Below are positions 17,695-26,786 of a stretch of 56,015 nt of DNA, piece by piece; the first letter of the stretch is position 1; each line of letters begins with the position of its first letter. The stretch spans positions 1 to 56,015 of the forward strand of contig JAQCLA010000001.1 of the NCBI GenBank assembly GCA_027592105.1, in the 5' to 3' direction. The notes below the pieces were generated by a model that was not told the origin of the DNA, searched no databases, and worked only from the letters and a program-made list of their open reading frames with translations. This DNA comes from Pseudomonadota bacterium. GTDB lineage: Bacteria > Pseudomonadota > Alphaproteobacteria > Rhodobacterales > Rhodobacteraceae. The position numbers and the translations under genes are program-made.

Positions 17695-18596
17695 CCAGCA
17701 CCCTCCGTTACATTAGATCCTCTAAAATGCGCCGCGATGTCCCCGACCCGGGTTATCCAAAGTCCCTTGATTTGCGAAACAAGCGCCAAGCCCTCGTCAA
17801 GATAGCGGATACGATGCGGCATCCCGAAAAGCCAAGGGTGAAGACCCACAACCGCACAACGCCCAGCCTCCCCTGCCAGTACTGAAATAGCCTCGGCCAG
17901 CATGGCGGGCCATCGCGGCGTGGGCACACGGCGGTGCCAAAGCGCTTCGACATCATCGAGTTCGGACAGCTGCGGCACAGACACCAAGGGCGGTTGTGTC
18001 TGCATCCAATAGGGCTGGTCGTCATTGGGCCAATGCGCGACCCAATCCAAACCTGCTTCGGCCAATAGATCCAGCGTGCGCGTGCTTTCGCTGAAGTCTT
18101 GCGCGATCCATCCGTTGGGTCGGGTGCCGGTGGCGGCTTGTAGGCGATCAAGGCAATGCGCGATCAGCGCGCGCTCATCGGCCTCGGGCATCGCCGAGGT
18201 AACCATGGCATCGGCCACCGCACCATGCGCGGCCACCTCCCAATTGCGGCGCAGCGCCTCTTCGATCAGGTTTGGATAATGGTCCAGGGCGGCAGCATTC
18301 ACCGCCAGCGTCGCGGTCATGCCATGCCGATCCAGTGCCTCGAACAGGCGGAAAATCCCGATTCTGTTGCCGTATTCGCGCCAAGTATGGGTTCGGTAAT
18401 CAGGTTGGAACTTGCCATAGGGATCACGAAAGCGCGGATCAGCATAGCCGTCGGGAGACAGGTTGATGGGCCAATGCTCAAGATAGACCACCGGCGCCAA
18501 AGCCACACGCGCCCCATCCGGCCATTGCAAAGCCGGTCGATTATGCGCGGCGCGATAGGGGTAAAGCGCGTGATCCATCCCGGCGGCGATGCTCAT
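17691..18596 (-). CDS. PuuE-like polysaccharide-deacetylase-fold hydrolase, type B
   Basis: About 301 residues from the ATG at 18596 (ATGA overlap with its partner gene). The start matches the fold (MDHALYPYRAAHNRPALQWPDGARVAL). Diagnostic blocks are YGNRIGIFRLFEALDRHGM, AAHGAV, GWIAQDFSESTRTLDLLAEAGLDWVAHWPNDDQPY and HPWLFGMPHRI. There is no signal peptide. PuuE of pseudomonads is an allantoinase with this fold, and some cyclic-imide hydrolases are reported to belong to it (from memory). A cytoplasmic cyclic amide or imide hydrolase is therefore more likely than a polysaccharide deacetylase. It resembles the gene at 34264. Confidence 0.75.
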   Translation of the reverse strand: MSIAAGMDHALYPYRAAHNRPALQWPDGARVALAPVVYLEHWPINLSPDGYADPRFRDPYGKFQPDYRTHTWREYGNRIGIFRLFEALDRHGMTATLAVNAAALDHYPNLIEEALRRNWEVAAHGAVADAMVTSAMPEADERALIAHCLDRLQAATGTRPNGWIAQDFSESTRTLDLLAEAGLDWVAHWPNDDQPYWMQTQPPLVSVPQLSELDDVEALWHRRVPTPRWPAMLAEAISVLAGEAGRCAVVGLHPWLFGMPHRIRYLDEGLALVSQIKGLWITRVGDIAAHFRGSNVTEGAG

Positions 18597-19471
18597 GCGG
18601 CCTGCCTCCATGCATCAGACAGGTACCAATCGGCAATCTCAGCACCGGTCGCCAACCAGACGCCGGTGTGACCCGACACATAACGCAATGCGCGCTCCAA
18701 CGCCCGGATGCGATGGGGCTGCCCCATGATGTAGGGATGCAGCGCAATACATACGACACGGCCCTGTTCGGCCCCTTCGCGCCAAAGCGTATCGAAATGA
18801 TCGATGACCATTTGCGCGAAATCATCGGCCTCGAAGTGGTGCCGCCAGATCATCGCGTCGTTGATATCCATCTGGTAAGGTAGCGTGATCAAACTGCCTT
18901 GCCGGACCTGCATCCGCGTTGGCTGATCATCGTGATACCAATCGCAATAATAACTGATCCCGGCTTCAGCTACGAGATCGGGGGTATTGTCAGTCCATGT
19001 GGCGGCAGGCGAGAACCAGCCACGCAAGGGTTGCCCGGTCAGATTACGGTAGATCTCAACACATTCATGGATCGCGTCACGCTCGGCATGTTCGGACATG
19101 TCCCAGTGGTAGCGCGTATTGTAAAGCCCATGCGCCATGACATCCCAGCCATGCGCTTGCGCGGCCTCGAAAATCTCGGGGTAGTGCAACCAATTCGCCA
19201 TGTTGAGCGACAAGGTTAAAGGGATGCCCAAGGCATCGGTCACTTCAGCCATGCGCCACAGCCCGACCCGGTTGCCAAAATCGCGCAGGCCATAGCCCAA
19301 GACGTCGGGATGAGGGGTGCGCGGCCATGCGTTGCGCCCACCCGTCAAGGGGGGCAGATACTCGTAATGCTCGACATTGGGCACCACCCAGACCGCTACG
19401 CGCGCTCCACCCGGCCATGTCAGGCGCGGCCGGTCCGTGATGGGTTGATAAGCGACGCGGGGCGTGATCAT
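18593..19471 (-). CDS. PuuE-like polysaccharide-deacetylase-fold hydrolase, type A
   Basis: 292 residues, no signal peptide. Blocks are RLTWPGGARVAVWVVPNVEHYEYLPP, GNRVGLWRMAEVTDALGIPLTLSLN, MAHGLYNTRYHWDMSEHAER and WYHDDQPTRMQ...LPYQMDINDAMIW. This is the PuuE/allantoinase-like branch. It is first in a leftward operon and translationally coupled to the type B gene. The same A-then-B pair recurs at 36083-34264, so a hetero-oligomer is possible. It starts only 26 bp from the divergent amidohydrolase. Confidence 0.75.
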   Translation of the reverse strand: MITPRVAYQPITDRPRLTWPGGARVAVWVVPNVEHYEYLPPLTGGRNAWPRTPHPDVLGYGLRDFGNRVGLWRMAEVTDALGIPLTLSLNMANWLHYPEIFEAAQAHGWDVMAHGLYNTRYHWDMSEHAERDAIHECVEIYRNLTGQPLRGWFSPAATWTDNTPDLVAEAGISYYCDWYHDDQPTRMQVRQGSLITLPYQMDINDAMIWRHHFEADDFAQMVIDHFDTLWREGAEQGRVVCIALHPYIMGQPHRIRALERALRYVSGHTGVWLATGAEIADWYLSDAWRQAA

Positions 19472-19497
19472 CGTGCGGGTCTCGGTACAGGAGAAAG

Positions 19498-20886
19498 ATG
19501 ATGCACCATCCCGCGGACCTTGCCCTGAGAGGCGGCACCGCCTTTTTGCCCGGTTTGGGCCTTCAGGCAGCAGATATCTTGATCACGGGCGGCAAGATCA
19601 GCGCCATTGCCAGCTCCGGCGCGGGCGATGCGGTCGATCAGGTCGATGTCACCGGGCTGACAATTTTGCCCGGCGCGATCGATGCCCATATCCATCTTGG
19701 GCATGGCATGGATATCGCCCGCCCCCGCGCACCAGAAGACGCTAAGTCCGAGACTGCGGCAGCCGCGGTCGGTGGCGTGACCACATTCATCTCCTACGTC
19801 ATGAGCCCCGAACCATACGGCCCGATTTTCGATGAGCTTTGCCAAATTACGCAAAGCGGTGCGCGTATCGATTTCGGATTTCACTTCGTTATTGCAATCG
19901 AGGAACACTTGGCCGAATTGCCCGAGCTGATCGCGCGCGGGTCGCCCAGCGCCAAGCTTTTCATGAATATCCGTGGCAACGAAGGCGCCCGCCTTGGCCT
20001 GCCCGGCACCGATGACGGGTTCCTTTTCCGCCTTTTGGAGGCATTGGCCACGCATAAGGGCCTGCTTTGCCCGCATCCGGAAAACATCGAAGTTGCATGG
20101 ATCTTGCGTGACCGCGTCACCGCCGCCGATCCCGAAGGCAAGGGTGGGCTGGCGACGTGGAACGCCACCCGCCCGCCCTTTGTTGAGGCGGACGCGCTGT
20201 CGCGTGCCACTTATTTCGCGCGACTGACGGGCACGCCTGTACATGCGGTCCATACCTCGTCTGGAGAAGCGCTCGATGCTGCGCTGCGCCAGCGCGCCGC
20301 CGGGTCCGATGTTTGTATCGAGACCTGCCTGCACTACCTGACGCATGATACCACAAGCGCGATCGGCGCGGTTGGCAAGGTAAACCCGCCCTTGCGCGCC
20401 CCCGCAGACCCCGAAGCGTTGTGGGCCGCGATCGGACGCGGCGATATCGATACAATCGCCACCGATCACATTCATCGCCCCATCACCTGCAAGGATGGCG
20501 GCATTTGGAAAGCGCAGCCGGGCTTTCCCGGTCTCGATGCTTTTTTGCCGGTTCTGTTGACCTATGGCTATCACAAGCGTGGCTTGCCGCTTGAAAAACT
20601 GATCCCGCTGGTCAGCGAAAACCCCGCGCGGCGGATGGGACTGCATGACAAGGGCGCGCTGCGGGCAGGCGCGGACGCCGATATAGCGGTGATCGATTTG
20701 AACGCCGATTGGATCGTTGGCAAAGAGCACATACGCAGTGATGCGGGCTATTCGATCTACGAGGGTGAGCGGATGCAGGCGCGTGTCGTGCATACTTTGT
20801 CGCGCGGTCGCTTTGTGTTGCGCGATGGCACGCTCGATGATGCGGCCATCGGCAACGGGCGCTTCGTGCGCCGTCACTTGGCATGA
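19498..20886 (+). CDS. Dihydropyrimidinase/allantoinase-family cyclic amidohydrolase
   Basis: 462 residues. Metal-site residues are HxH in AIDAHIHLGHG, Lys in SPSAKLFMNI, His in LLCPHPENIE and VHTSSGEA, and Asp in IATDHIH. CIETCLHYLTHD is a typical family block. It is divergent from the one at 14032, so probably has another ring substrate. A single gene, apparently not in an operon: the next gene, 8 bp after its stop, is convergent. Confidence 0.82.
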   Translation: MMHHPADLALRGGTAFLPGLGLQAADILITGGKISAIASSGAGDAVDQVDVTGLTILPGAIDAHIHLGHGMDIARPRAPEDAKSETAAAAVGGVTTFISYVMSPEPYGPIFDELCQITQSGARIDFGFHFVIAIEEHLAELPELIARGSPSAKLFMNIRGNEGARLGLPGTDDGFLFRLLEALATHKGLLCPHPENIEVAWILRDRVTAADPEGKGGLATWNATRPPFVEADALSRATYFARLTGTPVHAVHTSSGEALDAALRQRAAGSDVCIETCLHYLTHDTTSAIGAVGKVNPPLRAPADPEALWAAIGRGDIDTIATDHIHRPITCKDGGIWKAQPGFPGLDAFLPVLLTYGYHKRGLPLEKLIPLVSENPARRMGLHDKGALRAGADADIAVIDLNADWIVGKEHIRSDAGYSIYEGERMQARVVHTLSRGRFVLRDGTLDDAAIGNGRFVRRHLA

Positions 20887-20893
20887 CCACCGC

Positions 20894-22264
20894 TTAGGCA
20901 CGCCGGCCTCGCATCGCGTAAAGCCGCCCCGTCTGACACGCGTCACCTGTCAGGCGGGCGGCATCTCCGGTGGCATCGGCACCAATGCCCAGATCCGCCT
21001 CGATCGTGAAGCGCGCGTGCATCCATGTGGCAAGGTCGGCGGCCGCAATCGGCGTGAACGGCCCCTGATTAGGGATCGCGCCCACCGCTTCGACCGCGCG
21101 CCAATGCGCGCCATAGGCCGATGTCATATTGCGCACGCTTGCCAAAACATAACCACCGGGCGCAAGAACACGGCGCACCTCGTCAAGAAAGGCCTCGGGT
21201 GTGGGCATGTGTTCCAGCACCTGCGGCAAAACCACGAGATCGACAGATCCATCCGCCTGCGGCAGTGTCCCATTCACCATCACTTCGCCATGCAGGCGTG
21301 ACATGTCATGCCCTTCACGGCGCAAGCGCTCGGTCATGAAAGACAGGTTATTGGCCGATAGCTCGACAAGGGTCAGCTGCGCATCATGGCCAAGCGCGCC
21401 CATCAGCGCGGTTGTCGTTGTGCCACCCCATCCCATGACTTCGACCACCTTTGCCCCGCTGGGCAATGCCGGCAAAAGCGACATCTCGACCGCCGTTGCC
21501 TCACCCTGCCTGCGCGAGACATAGACACCCGCCAAGGGTGATTTGGCCCAAACCGAATAGCCACGGAAATCGGCCAGCTGGTCCCAACGCCAATGCGCGG
21601 GGTTCCACTCGGCATAGGGATTCGCGTCATTGCGGATCTCCCAATAAGGATAGGCGGCGGCAGGTTTTACCGGATAGCAGCTTGCAGAAGGGCGTTCGAA
21701 TTTTTCCAAGCTGAAAATTTCATGTATCGGGCGGCGCGGCGCCTTATTTTTAGGCGCTGTGGCCTTAGCCCGACCAATGGCCAGCGCGCCGATCACATCA
21801 AATGTCTCGGGCAATCTGATCATCGCTCGCAGGGCAACCTGATCACCGATGCCCGCATTCCAGATGCATTGAAAGCCGCGCAGATGCGCCGATAGCATCA
21901 TGTGATAGCACGCACCCGCCACCGATTGGACGATCGAGAAATTCCCATGCGTCCAACCCTTTTGAAAGCAGAGGTAAATCAGCGCCGAACATTCGGCAAA
22001 GTGATGGTTTCCACCGGAAATATCGCGTGCGCGCCGCTTGCGTGTCGGATCGGCAACGATGACGAAATGCCAATTCTGCTGGTTGCAAGACGATGGCGCC
22101 TCGACCCCATCACGCACGATATCTTCCAGAATTTCAGGGCTGATCAAGCTCTCGTCAAAGTCACGACAAGAGGCACGCGCCGCCAGTCGATCGAGGATAT
22201 CGCGGACATGTGCTGCATCGTCTTGCGGCACAACCGCTTCGGCGTCATCTCGCAAGCGGTTCAC
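20894..22264 (-). CDS. Nitroreductase-SAM methyltransferase fusion protein
   Basis: 456 residues with two enzyme domains. Residues about 20-185 are a nitroreductase-family FMN domain (SCRDFDESLISPEILEDIV, EAPSSCNQQNWHFVIV, GACYHMMLSAHLRGFQCIWNAGIGD). Residues about 260-400 are a class I methyltransferase (VVEVMGWGGTTTTALM as motif I, LTLVELSANN, DLVVLPQVLEHMPTPEAFLDEVRRVLAPGGYVLASVRN). A 75-residue linker rich in aromatic residues joins them, with no stop or frameshift. It might act on a flavin-reduced intermediate that is then methylated. It is divergent from the TRAP transporter and shares the operator region with it. Confidence 0.8.
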   Translation of the reverse strand: MNRLRDDAEAVVPQDDAAHVRDILDRLAARASCRDFDESLISPEILEDIVRDGVEAPSSCNQQNWHFVIVADPTRKRRARDISGGNHHFAECSALIYLCFQKGWTHGNFSIVQSVAGACYHMMLSAHLRGFQCIWNAGIGDQVALRAMIRLPETFDVIGALAIGRAKATAPKNKAPRRPIHEIFSLEKFERPSASCYPVKPAAAYPYWEIRNDANPYAEWNPAHWRWDQLADFRGYSVWAKSPLAGVYVSRRQGEATAVEMSLLPALPSGAKVVEVMGWGGTTTTALMGALGHDAQLTLVELSANNLSFMTERLRREGHDMSRLHGEVMVNGTLPQADGSVDLVVLPQVLEHMPTPEAFLDEVRRVLAPGGYVLASVRNMTSAYGAHWRAVEAVGAIPNQGPFTPIAAADLATWMHARFTIEADLGIGADATGDAARLTGDACQTGRLYAMRGRRA

Positions 22265-22293
22265 GAAGAATACTCCCGGGGGTGAAGGTCATC

Positions 22294-22337
22294 GTTGACA
22301 ATTGTTCGTCAGCTTCGCAACACTGTCAACAGTTGGC
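22294..22337. promoter_or_regulatory. Candidate operator cluster in the fusion-gene/TRAP divergent promoter
   Basis: ACTGTCAACAGTTGG (22323-22337) carries a near-perfect palindrome, and GTTGAC (22294-22299) upstream is the inverse of GTCAAC (22325-22330). Similar palindromes occur at 30208-30222 and 36101-36114. The core TGTNNACA fits FCD-type GntR regulators. The assignment to a regulator is inferred. Confidence 0.55.
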
Positions 22338-22511
22338 TGATTGGGCGCGGAGGTTTAATCGACTGGGTGGCGACTGTCGTTGAACTGCGTGCGCGGCTTG
22401 ACACGGGCACATCGAACAACACCCTTAAGTCGGAAAACTCTGGCTACTTCGGTTTTCAACAACCTCGAACTGACCGCCCTACAAGGGTGGCAAACACACA
22501 GGGAGATATTA

Positions 22512-23522
22512 ATGTTTAACCGTTTTACCACCTTCGTCGGAGCGGCCGCTCTGCTTGCTGGAACCGCCAGCGCGCAGGAAGTGACGCTTCGTTACGGCCA
22601 TTACTTGGGCGATTCCCCTTTCCTTGCCGCAGAGCAAGAATTTGCAGCCGCCGTTGAAGAGCGCACCGAAGGCCGTGTGCGCATCGAGATCACCTATGCC
22701 GGTGGTTTGGGAGCAGGTAATGAGCTTCTGACACTTACCGGTCGTGGTGCCATCGATATGGCCGCCATCGTGCCGGGCTATTACGCTGACCAGCTTCTCT
22801 ATTGGCGCGCCTATCAGATCCCCTTCGTCTTCGAGACACCCCGTCAGGCGATGGAAATCTCGGCAGCAGCTTACGACGATTTACCCTACTTCCGCGAAGA
22901 GCTGTCCAGTTTCGGCGTTGAATTCTTGTTCCACCAGCCCTTGGGCGATTACTACCTGACCGGCCCGAATCCGAATTGCGATAACATCGACGCTTTGGCG
23001 GGCATGAAGATCCGTTCCTTTGGCGCCGACATTCCCAAGGCACATGAAGCTATCGGCGCCGTTCCCGTTTCGGTCGGCGTTGGCGATGTTTACGAGGCGC
23101 TACAGCGCGGCTCGCTCGACTACTCGTTCTTGAACCGCGGCAATATCTTGTCGAACCGCCTCTACGAGCCGGGCCCCTATAGCTGTGGCCCTGTCATGGC
23201 GATCACCGGGCATTTGATCGTGATCAACGAAGATGTATTCAACGATATCTCCGCAGCTGATCAGGCGATCATTCTTGAGGAAGCCGATCGCGCAGGCGCA
23301 GCCTACATCAACAACATCGAAGCCGCTGAAAATGCTGCAGGCGACGCAATTGTAGCTGCTGGTGGCACCATCATTCCGATCTCGGACGAAGAGCTGGCCA
23401 AGTGGAAAGCTGCAGCGCCCGATCTGCTACAGAACTGGGTTGATGACATGGCATCTCGCGGCATGGGCGATCAAGCCGCTGAGGTTGCAACTTACTGGCG
23501 CGCGATCATTGACGCCAACTGA
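22512..23522 (+). CDS. dctP: TRAP transporter substrate-binding protein DctP
   Basis: 336 residues from the ATG at 22512, preceded by GGGAGA. The signal peptide is about 22 residues (VGAAALLAGTASAQE), so it is periplasmic. DctP features include EVTLRYGHYLGDSPF and, at about 170-195, GMKIRSFGADIPKAHEAIGAVPV with the conserved Arg that contacts a carboxylate. It should capture a carboxylate or acidic substrate for the island and hand it to DctQM. It heads the dctPQM operon. Confidence 0.9.
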   Translation: MFNRFTTFVGAAALLAGTASAQEVTLRYGHYLGDSPFLAAEQEFAAAVEERTEGRVRIEITYAGGLGAGNELLTLTGRGAIDMAAIVPGYYADQLLYWRAYQIPFVFETPRQAMEISAAAYDDLPYFREELSSFGVEFLFHQPLGDYYLTGPNPNCDNIDALAGMKIRSFGADIPKAHEAIGAVPVSVGVGDVYEALQRGSLDYSFLNRGNILSNRLYEPGPYSCGPVMAITGHLIVINEDVFNDISAADQAIILEEADRAGAAYINNIEAAENAAGDAIVAAGGTIIPISDEELAKWKAAAPDLLQNWVDDMASRGMGDQAAEVATYWRAIIDAN

Positions 23523-23589
23523 GCGCTGAAATTCGTGGCGGGTGTTGATCGCCCGCCACGGACCCTTTGAAGACAGGAACCTCCACCCA

Positions 23590-24126
23590 ATGAAGCTTGT
23601 CTCGAAAATCGTCGAACGCCTTGCCTTGGTTGTCTTGTTGATCGGCGGCATGGGGATGCTTTTTTCGATGTTTCTTGGTGTTGCCGACATCGTCGGGACA
23701 CAGGTTCTCTTGATACCTGTGCCTGGCCCACGCGAATTGACCGAAAGTACGATGGTGCTGATCGTTTTTGGTGCCTTGGCTTATGCCCAAATCCGCCGTT
23801 CCCATATCCGGGTCGAATTGGTCTATTTCCAGATGCCGCCACGGGTGCGCGCTGTCATGGATGTGATCACCGATCTGGCCGCGATCGCCTTTTACGGGCT
23901 GATCTTGCAGCAAGCGATTGGCGAGGCACAATATTCATTGCAGATCAACGAAGCCACAGTCGGCTTGATCCGCTTTCCACTTTGGCCCGCGCGGTTCATT
24001 CTTGCAGCAGGCTGCGCGCTCATGATCTTGCAGCTTACGCTGCACCTGATCGAAGATCTTATCCGCATCAAGACCGGCGCAGGGCTCGAAAACGACCCGC
24101 TCGGCGTCATTCAGAAAGTCGAGTAA
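23590..24126 (+). CDS. dctQ: TRAP transporter small permease DctQ
   Basis: 178 residues from the ATG at 23590; the upstream in-frame extension is not conserved-looking. About four membrane segments are seen (LALVVLLIGGMGMLFSMFLG, ESTMVLIVFGALAYA, LAAIAFYGLILQ, FILAAGCALMILQLTLHLI). It bridges DctP and DctM. The 67-bp gap after dctP and 6 bp to dctM place it in the same operon. Confidence 0.88.
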   Translation: MKLVSKIVERLALVVLLIGGMGMLFSMFLGVADIVGTQVLLIPVPGPRELTESTMVLIVFGALAYAQIRRSHIRVELVYFQMPPRVRAVMDVITDLAAIAFYGLILQQAIGEAQYSLQINEATVGLIRFPLWPARFILAAGCALMILQLTLHLIEDLIRIKTGAGLENDPLGVIQKVE

Positions 24127-24132
24127 TCCCGC

Positions 24133-25443
24133 ATGTTTGATCCAGCAACCGCCGGAATCATCGTCGCTATTATGTTGTTCTTCCTGCTCAGCATGGGGGT
24201 TCACATCGGTGTGGGCCTTGGGCTGAGTGGCTTTGTAGGCATCTTGATCACCATCAACGAGCGCGCGGCCCTTGCGCAACTTGCGACGGTGCCGTTCTCA
24301 ACCACCAACTCCTTCACGCTGGCCGTTATTCCCCTCTTCATCTTAATGGGGGCGCTTGCAACACAGGCCGGGTTAACCACTGATCTCTACAAGGCCGCCT
24401 ATAATTGGCTGGGAAAAATTTCTGGTGGTTTGGCGATGGCCACCACACTGGCCTCGGCTGCATTTGGTGCGGCTTGCGGATCGACCATCGTGAACGCCGC
24501 AGTTTTCACCAAGATGGCAATGCCGGAGATGACAAAATTCGGCTATGACAAGCGGATCTCGGCGGGCTGTATCGCTGCGTCAGGGACTTTGGCCTCGCTT
24601 ATCCCGCCCTCCATCCTGATGATCATCTACGCCGTTATCACCGAGCAATCGGTTGCCCGGCTTTTGGTGGCCGGCCTTATCCCCGGTTTGATGTCGGCGG
24701 CGATTTACATGTTCGGGATCTATCTTGTGGCCAGGGCCCGGCCCGATCTTTGCCCCATCCCGGATGTCATAATCACTCGGCGCGAAAAGTGGGAATCGCT
24801 GAAGGGCGTTTGGGGGATCACTTTCCTGTTTATCCTTGTCATCGGCGGCATCTATCTTGGCTTTTTCGTGCCGACTTATGCTGGCGCCGTCGGTGCTTTC
24901 GGTGCCTTCTTGATCGTTGCTGCCAAGGGTAAGTTGAACGGCAAGATGCTAGTCGACACCTTCAAGGACGCCGGAATCACCACATCGACGATCTTTATCA
25001 TCGTCATCGGCGGCATCATCTTCGCGCGGTTTTTGACCTATACGGGTCTTGTCGGTGACATCTCCGATTGGATGCTTGCGCTGGAACTGTCGCCCTTCAT
25101 GTACCTTGTGGGATTTGCAGTGCTCTATCTGCTCTTGGGTATGTTAATCGACCCGATTGCGATCATGGTCATGACCTTGCCGGTGATGTTCCCGATCCTG
25201 ACCAGCGTTGGCTATGATCCGATCTGGTTGGGAGTCATCGCGATCAAACTGGCCGAGATCAGCTTGATCACGCCGCCCGTAGGCCTGAACGTATATGTCG
25301 TGCGCTCAGCTTCGCCCGTGCCTTTGCGTTTGGAGGAAGTCTTTGCGGGCGTCACGCCGTTCTTGATGATGGATTTCGTCACGCTGGGGCTTCTGATTGC
25401 TTTCCCCTCGATCGTATTGTTCCTGCCCAACCTGATGAGCTAG
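24133..25443 (+). CDS. dctM: TRAP transporter large permease DctM
   Basis: 436 residues with about 12 hydrophobic segments. Typical blocks are ALAQLATVPFSTTNSFTLAVIPLFILMG, ASAAFGAACGSTIVNAAVFTKMAMPEM and SGTLASLIPPSILMIIYAVITEQSVARLLVAG. The C-terminus has ITPPVGLNVYVV. It is the sodium-coupled import subunit. Its last 4 bp overlap the convergent PrpD gene. Confidence 0.92.
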   Translation: MFDPATAGIIVAIMLFFLLSMGVHIGVGLGLSGFVGILITINERAALAQLATVPFSTTNSFTLAVIPLFILMGALATQAGLTTDLYKAAYNWLGKISGGLAMATTLASAAFGAACGSTIVNAAVFTKMAMPEMTKFGYDKRISAGCIAASGTLASLIPPSILMIIYAVITEQSVARLLVAGLIPGLMSAAIYMFGIYLVARARPDLCPIPDVIITRREKWESLKGVWGITFLFILVIGGIYLGFFVPTYAGAVGAFGAFLIVAAKGKLNGKMLVDTFKDAGITTSTIFIIVIGGIIFARFLTYTGLVGDISDWMLALELSPFMYLVGFAVLYLLLGMLIDPIAIMVMTLPVMFPILTSVGYDPIWLGVIAIKLAEISLITPPVGLNVYVVRSASPVPLRLEEVFAGVTPFLMMDFVTLGLLIAFPSIVLFLPNLMS

Positions 25444-26786
25444 AGCAGCCGACCCAATGCGGCGATATCCGGTGCTGAGACCAGCCCTAAGATCGCCTCT
25501 TCCAATTGCGCTACTCGCATGGCTTCGAACCGGCGCGTCGCGTTGCTTGCGAACTTTGCACGGATAGAGGCGGTATTGACTGGTCGATCTGGTGCGCCAA
25601 GCACCTGATGTAGCGCGGCCTTGAACGGCCCCTTTTTGCCCATGCCTTCAATGCGGGCCGCAAAGCGCTTCGGAAAACCATGATCAGGCATCGGTGCCCA
25701 TGTCATGCGCTGCGCCACGGCGACGACATCTGCGCGCGGGTGGCTTGTGAAGCCGTCGACATCAACCCGGCCATCGACCAGCATCAGGGCCATCGCATAG
25801 GCCAAGCCCCATTTGCCGTCATAACCCGAGATCGGCGCTTGCCGCCGCGCCCAAGGTTCGCAAATCAACGGGGCGGCGGGTGGCGGCACAAAAGCTGTCA
25901 GCGACACCAGATCATCTGTGCGCAAACCCTCGGCCATCGCCTGTTCGATCGCCTCCAAAAACGGATGGATGTAGTGGCAACAGGGGTAAAGCTTGAACGC
26001 GGCTTGCGGCAGTTGCCAATCCTGGCCCAAGCCATCCAAAGCCGCCGCAAGCCCGGATGCATCACCGGCAAAACTTGTCATCACGCCAAAGCCACTTTCC
26101 AAGATGGATGCAGGCCCAGTCATGCCTGCCGCCGCCAGACGCGCGGCCTCGATCCCGGTGCGTGCGGCCCATCCGGGGTTTAGCGCCTTAGACATTGCCC
26201 CATCTGCCAGAAACGCGAGGGTGCCCGACGCCTGCCCCCCAGCGATACCAATCGCAGATGTCGCGCGGGCGCGATCAAGGCCAATGATCTGACCTGCAGC
26301 GGCAGCGGCCCCGATAGCCCCACCGACGGAGGTGACCTGAAATCCGCGTGCCTGAAACGCGCCGGGTGCCGCCAAACCGATGCGGATCGCGACCTCCCAG
26401 GCCACGATATAGGCAAGCATCAGATCACGCCCTGATGCTTGCGCCGATTGCGCCACAGCCAGCGCCAATGGGGCTGCGACGGCGCTGCCATGCACCACAG
26501 ATCCGATATGGGTGTCGTCATATTCCAGCGCATGGATCAGCGCGCCGTTGATCATGGCAGCTGCGCCCGCCTCGGCTGTGCCGCCACTCAATAAGCTGGC
26601 AGAGCCTGCGGCTGCTGCGGCTGCCCAGCCTGCGTTCTCGGGCAAGCTGGCCGAGGCAAGGCCAACCCCGATCGCATCGAGCAGATGCAGTTGCGCCGCC
26701 TCCAGCACATAGTCGGGCACGCCATCGGCAAAGGTGGCCGTTGCGAACTCGACGATCCGGGCCGCGCCTGTCATGGGCGCGCTCAT
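25440..26786 (-). CDS. MmgE/PrpD family protein, second copy
   Basis: 448 residues. It has an N-terminal LHLLDAIGVGLASASLPEN block, the DDTHIGSVVHGSAVAAPLALA block at about 95-115 and, in the C-terminal domain, FKLYPCCHYIHPFLEAIE. It is last in the leftward operon isochorismatase-like, PrpD, flavoprotein, PrpD, where all junctions are 4-bp overlaps. Two PrpD paralogues flanking a flavoprotein suggest successive steps on related acids. The substrate is unknown. Confidence 0.8.
   Translation of the reverse strand: MSAPMTGAARIVEFATATFADGVPDYVLEAAQLHLLDAIGVGLASASLPENAGWAAAAAAGSASLLSGGTAEAGAAAMINGALIHALEYDDTHIGSVVHGSAVAAPLALAVAQSAQASGRDLMLAYIVAWEVAIRIGLAAPGAFQARGFQVTSVGGAIGAAAAAGQIIGLDRARATSAIGIAGGQASGTLAFLADGAMSKALNPGWAARTGIEAARLAAAGMTGPASILESGFGVMTSFAGDASGLAAALDGLGQDWQLPQAAFKLYPCCHYIHPFLEAIEQAMAEGLRTDDLVSLTAFVPPPAAPLICEPWARRQAPISGYDGKWGLAYAMALMLVDGRVDVDGFTSHPRADVVAVAQRMTWAPMPDHGFPKRFAARIEGMGKKGPFKAALHQVLGAPDRPVNTASIRAKFASNATRRFEAMRVAQLEEAILGLVSAPDIAALGRLL

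Noticed and set aside
19468..20946. Long minus-strand open frame of 492 codons
   Set aside because: It lies opposite the amidohydrolase gene with intact metal motifs on the plus strand. Arg/Gln/His-rich translation is typical of shadow frames.
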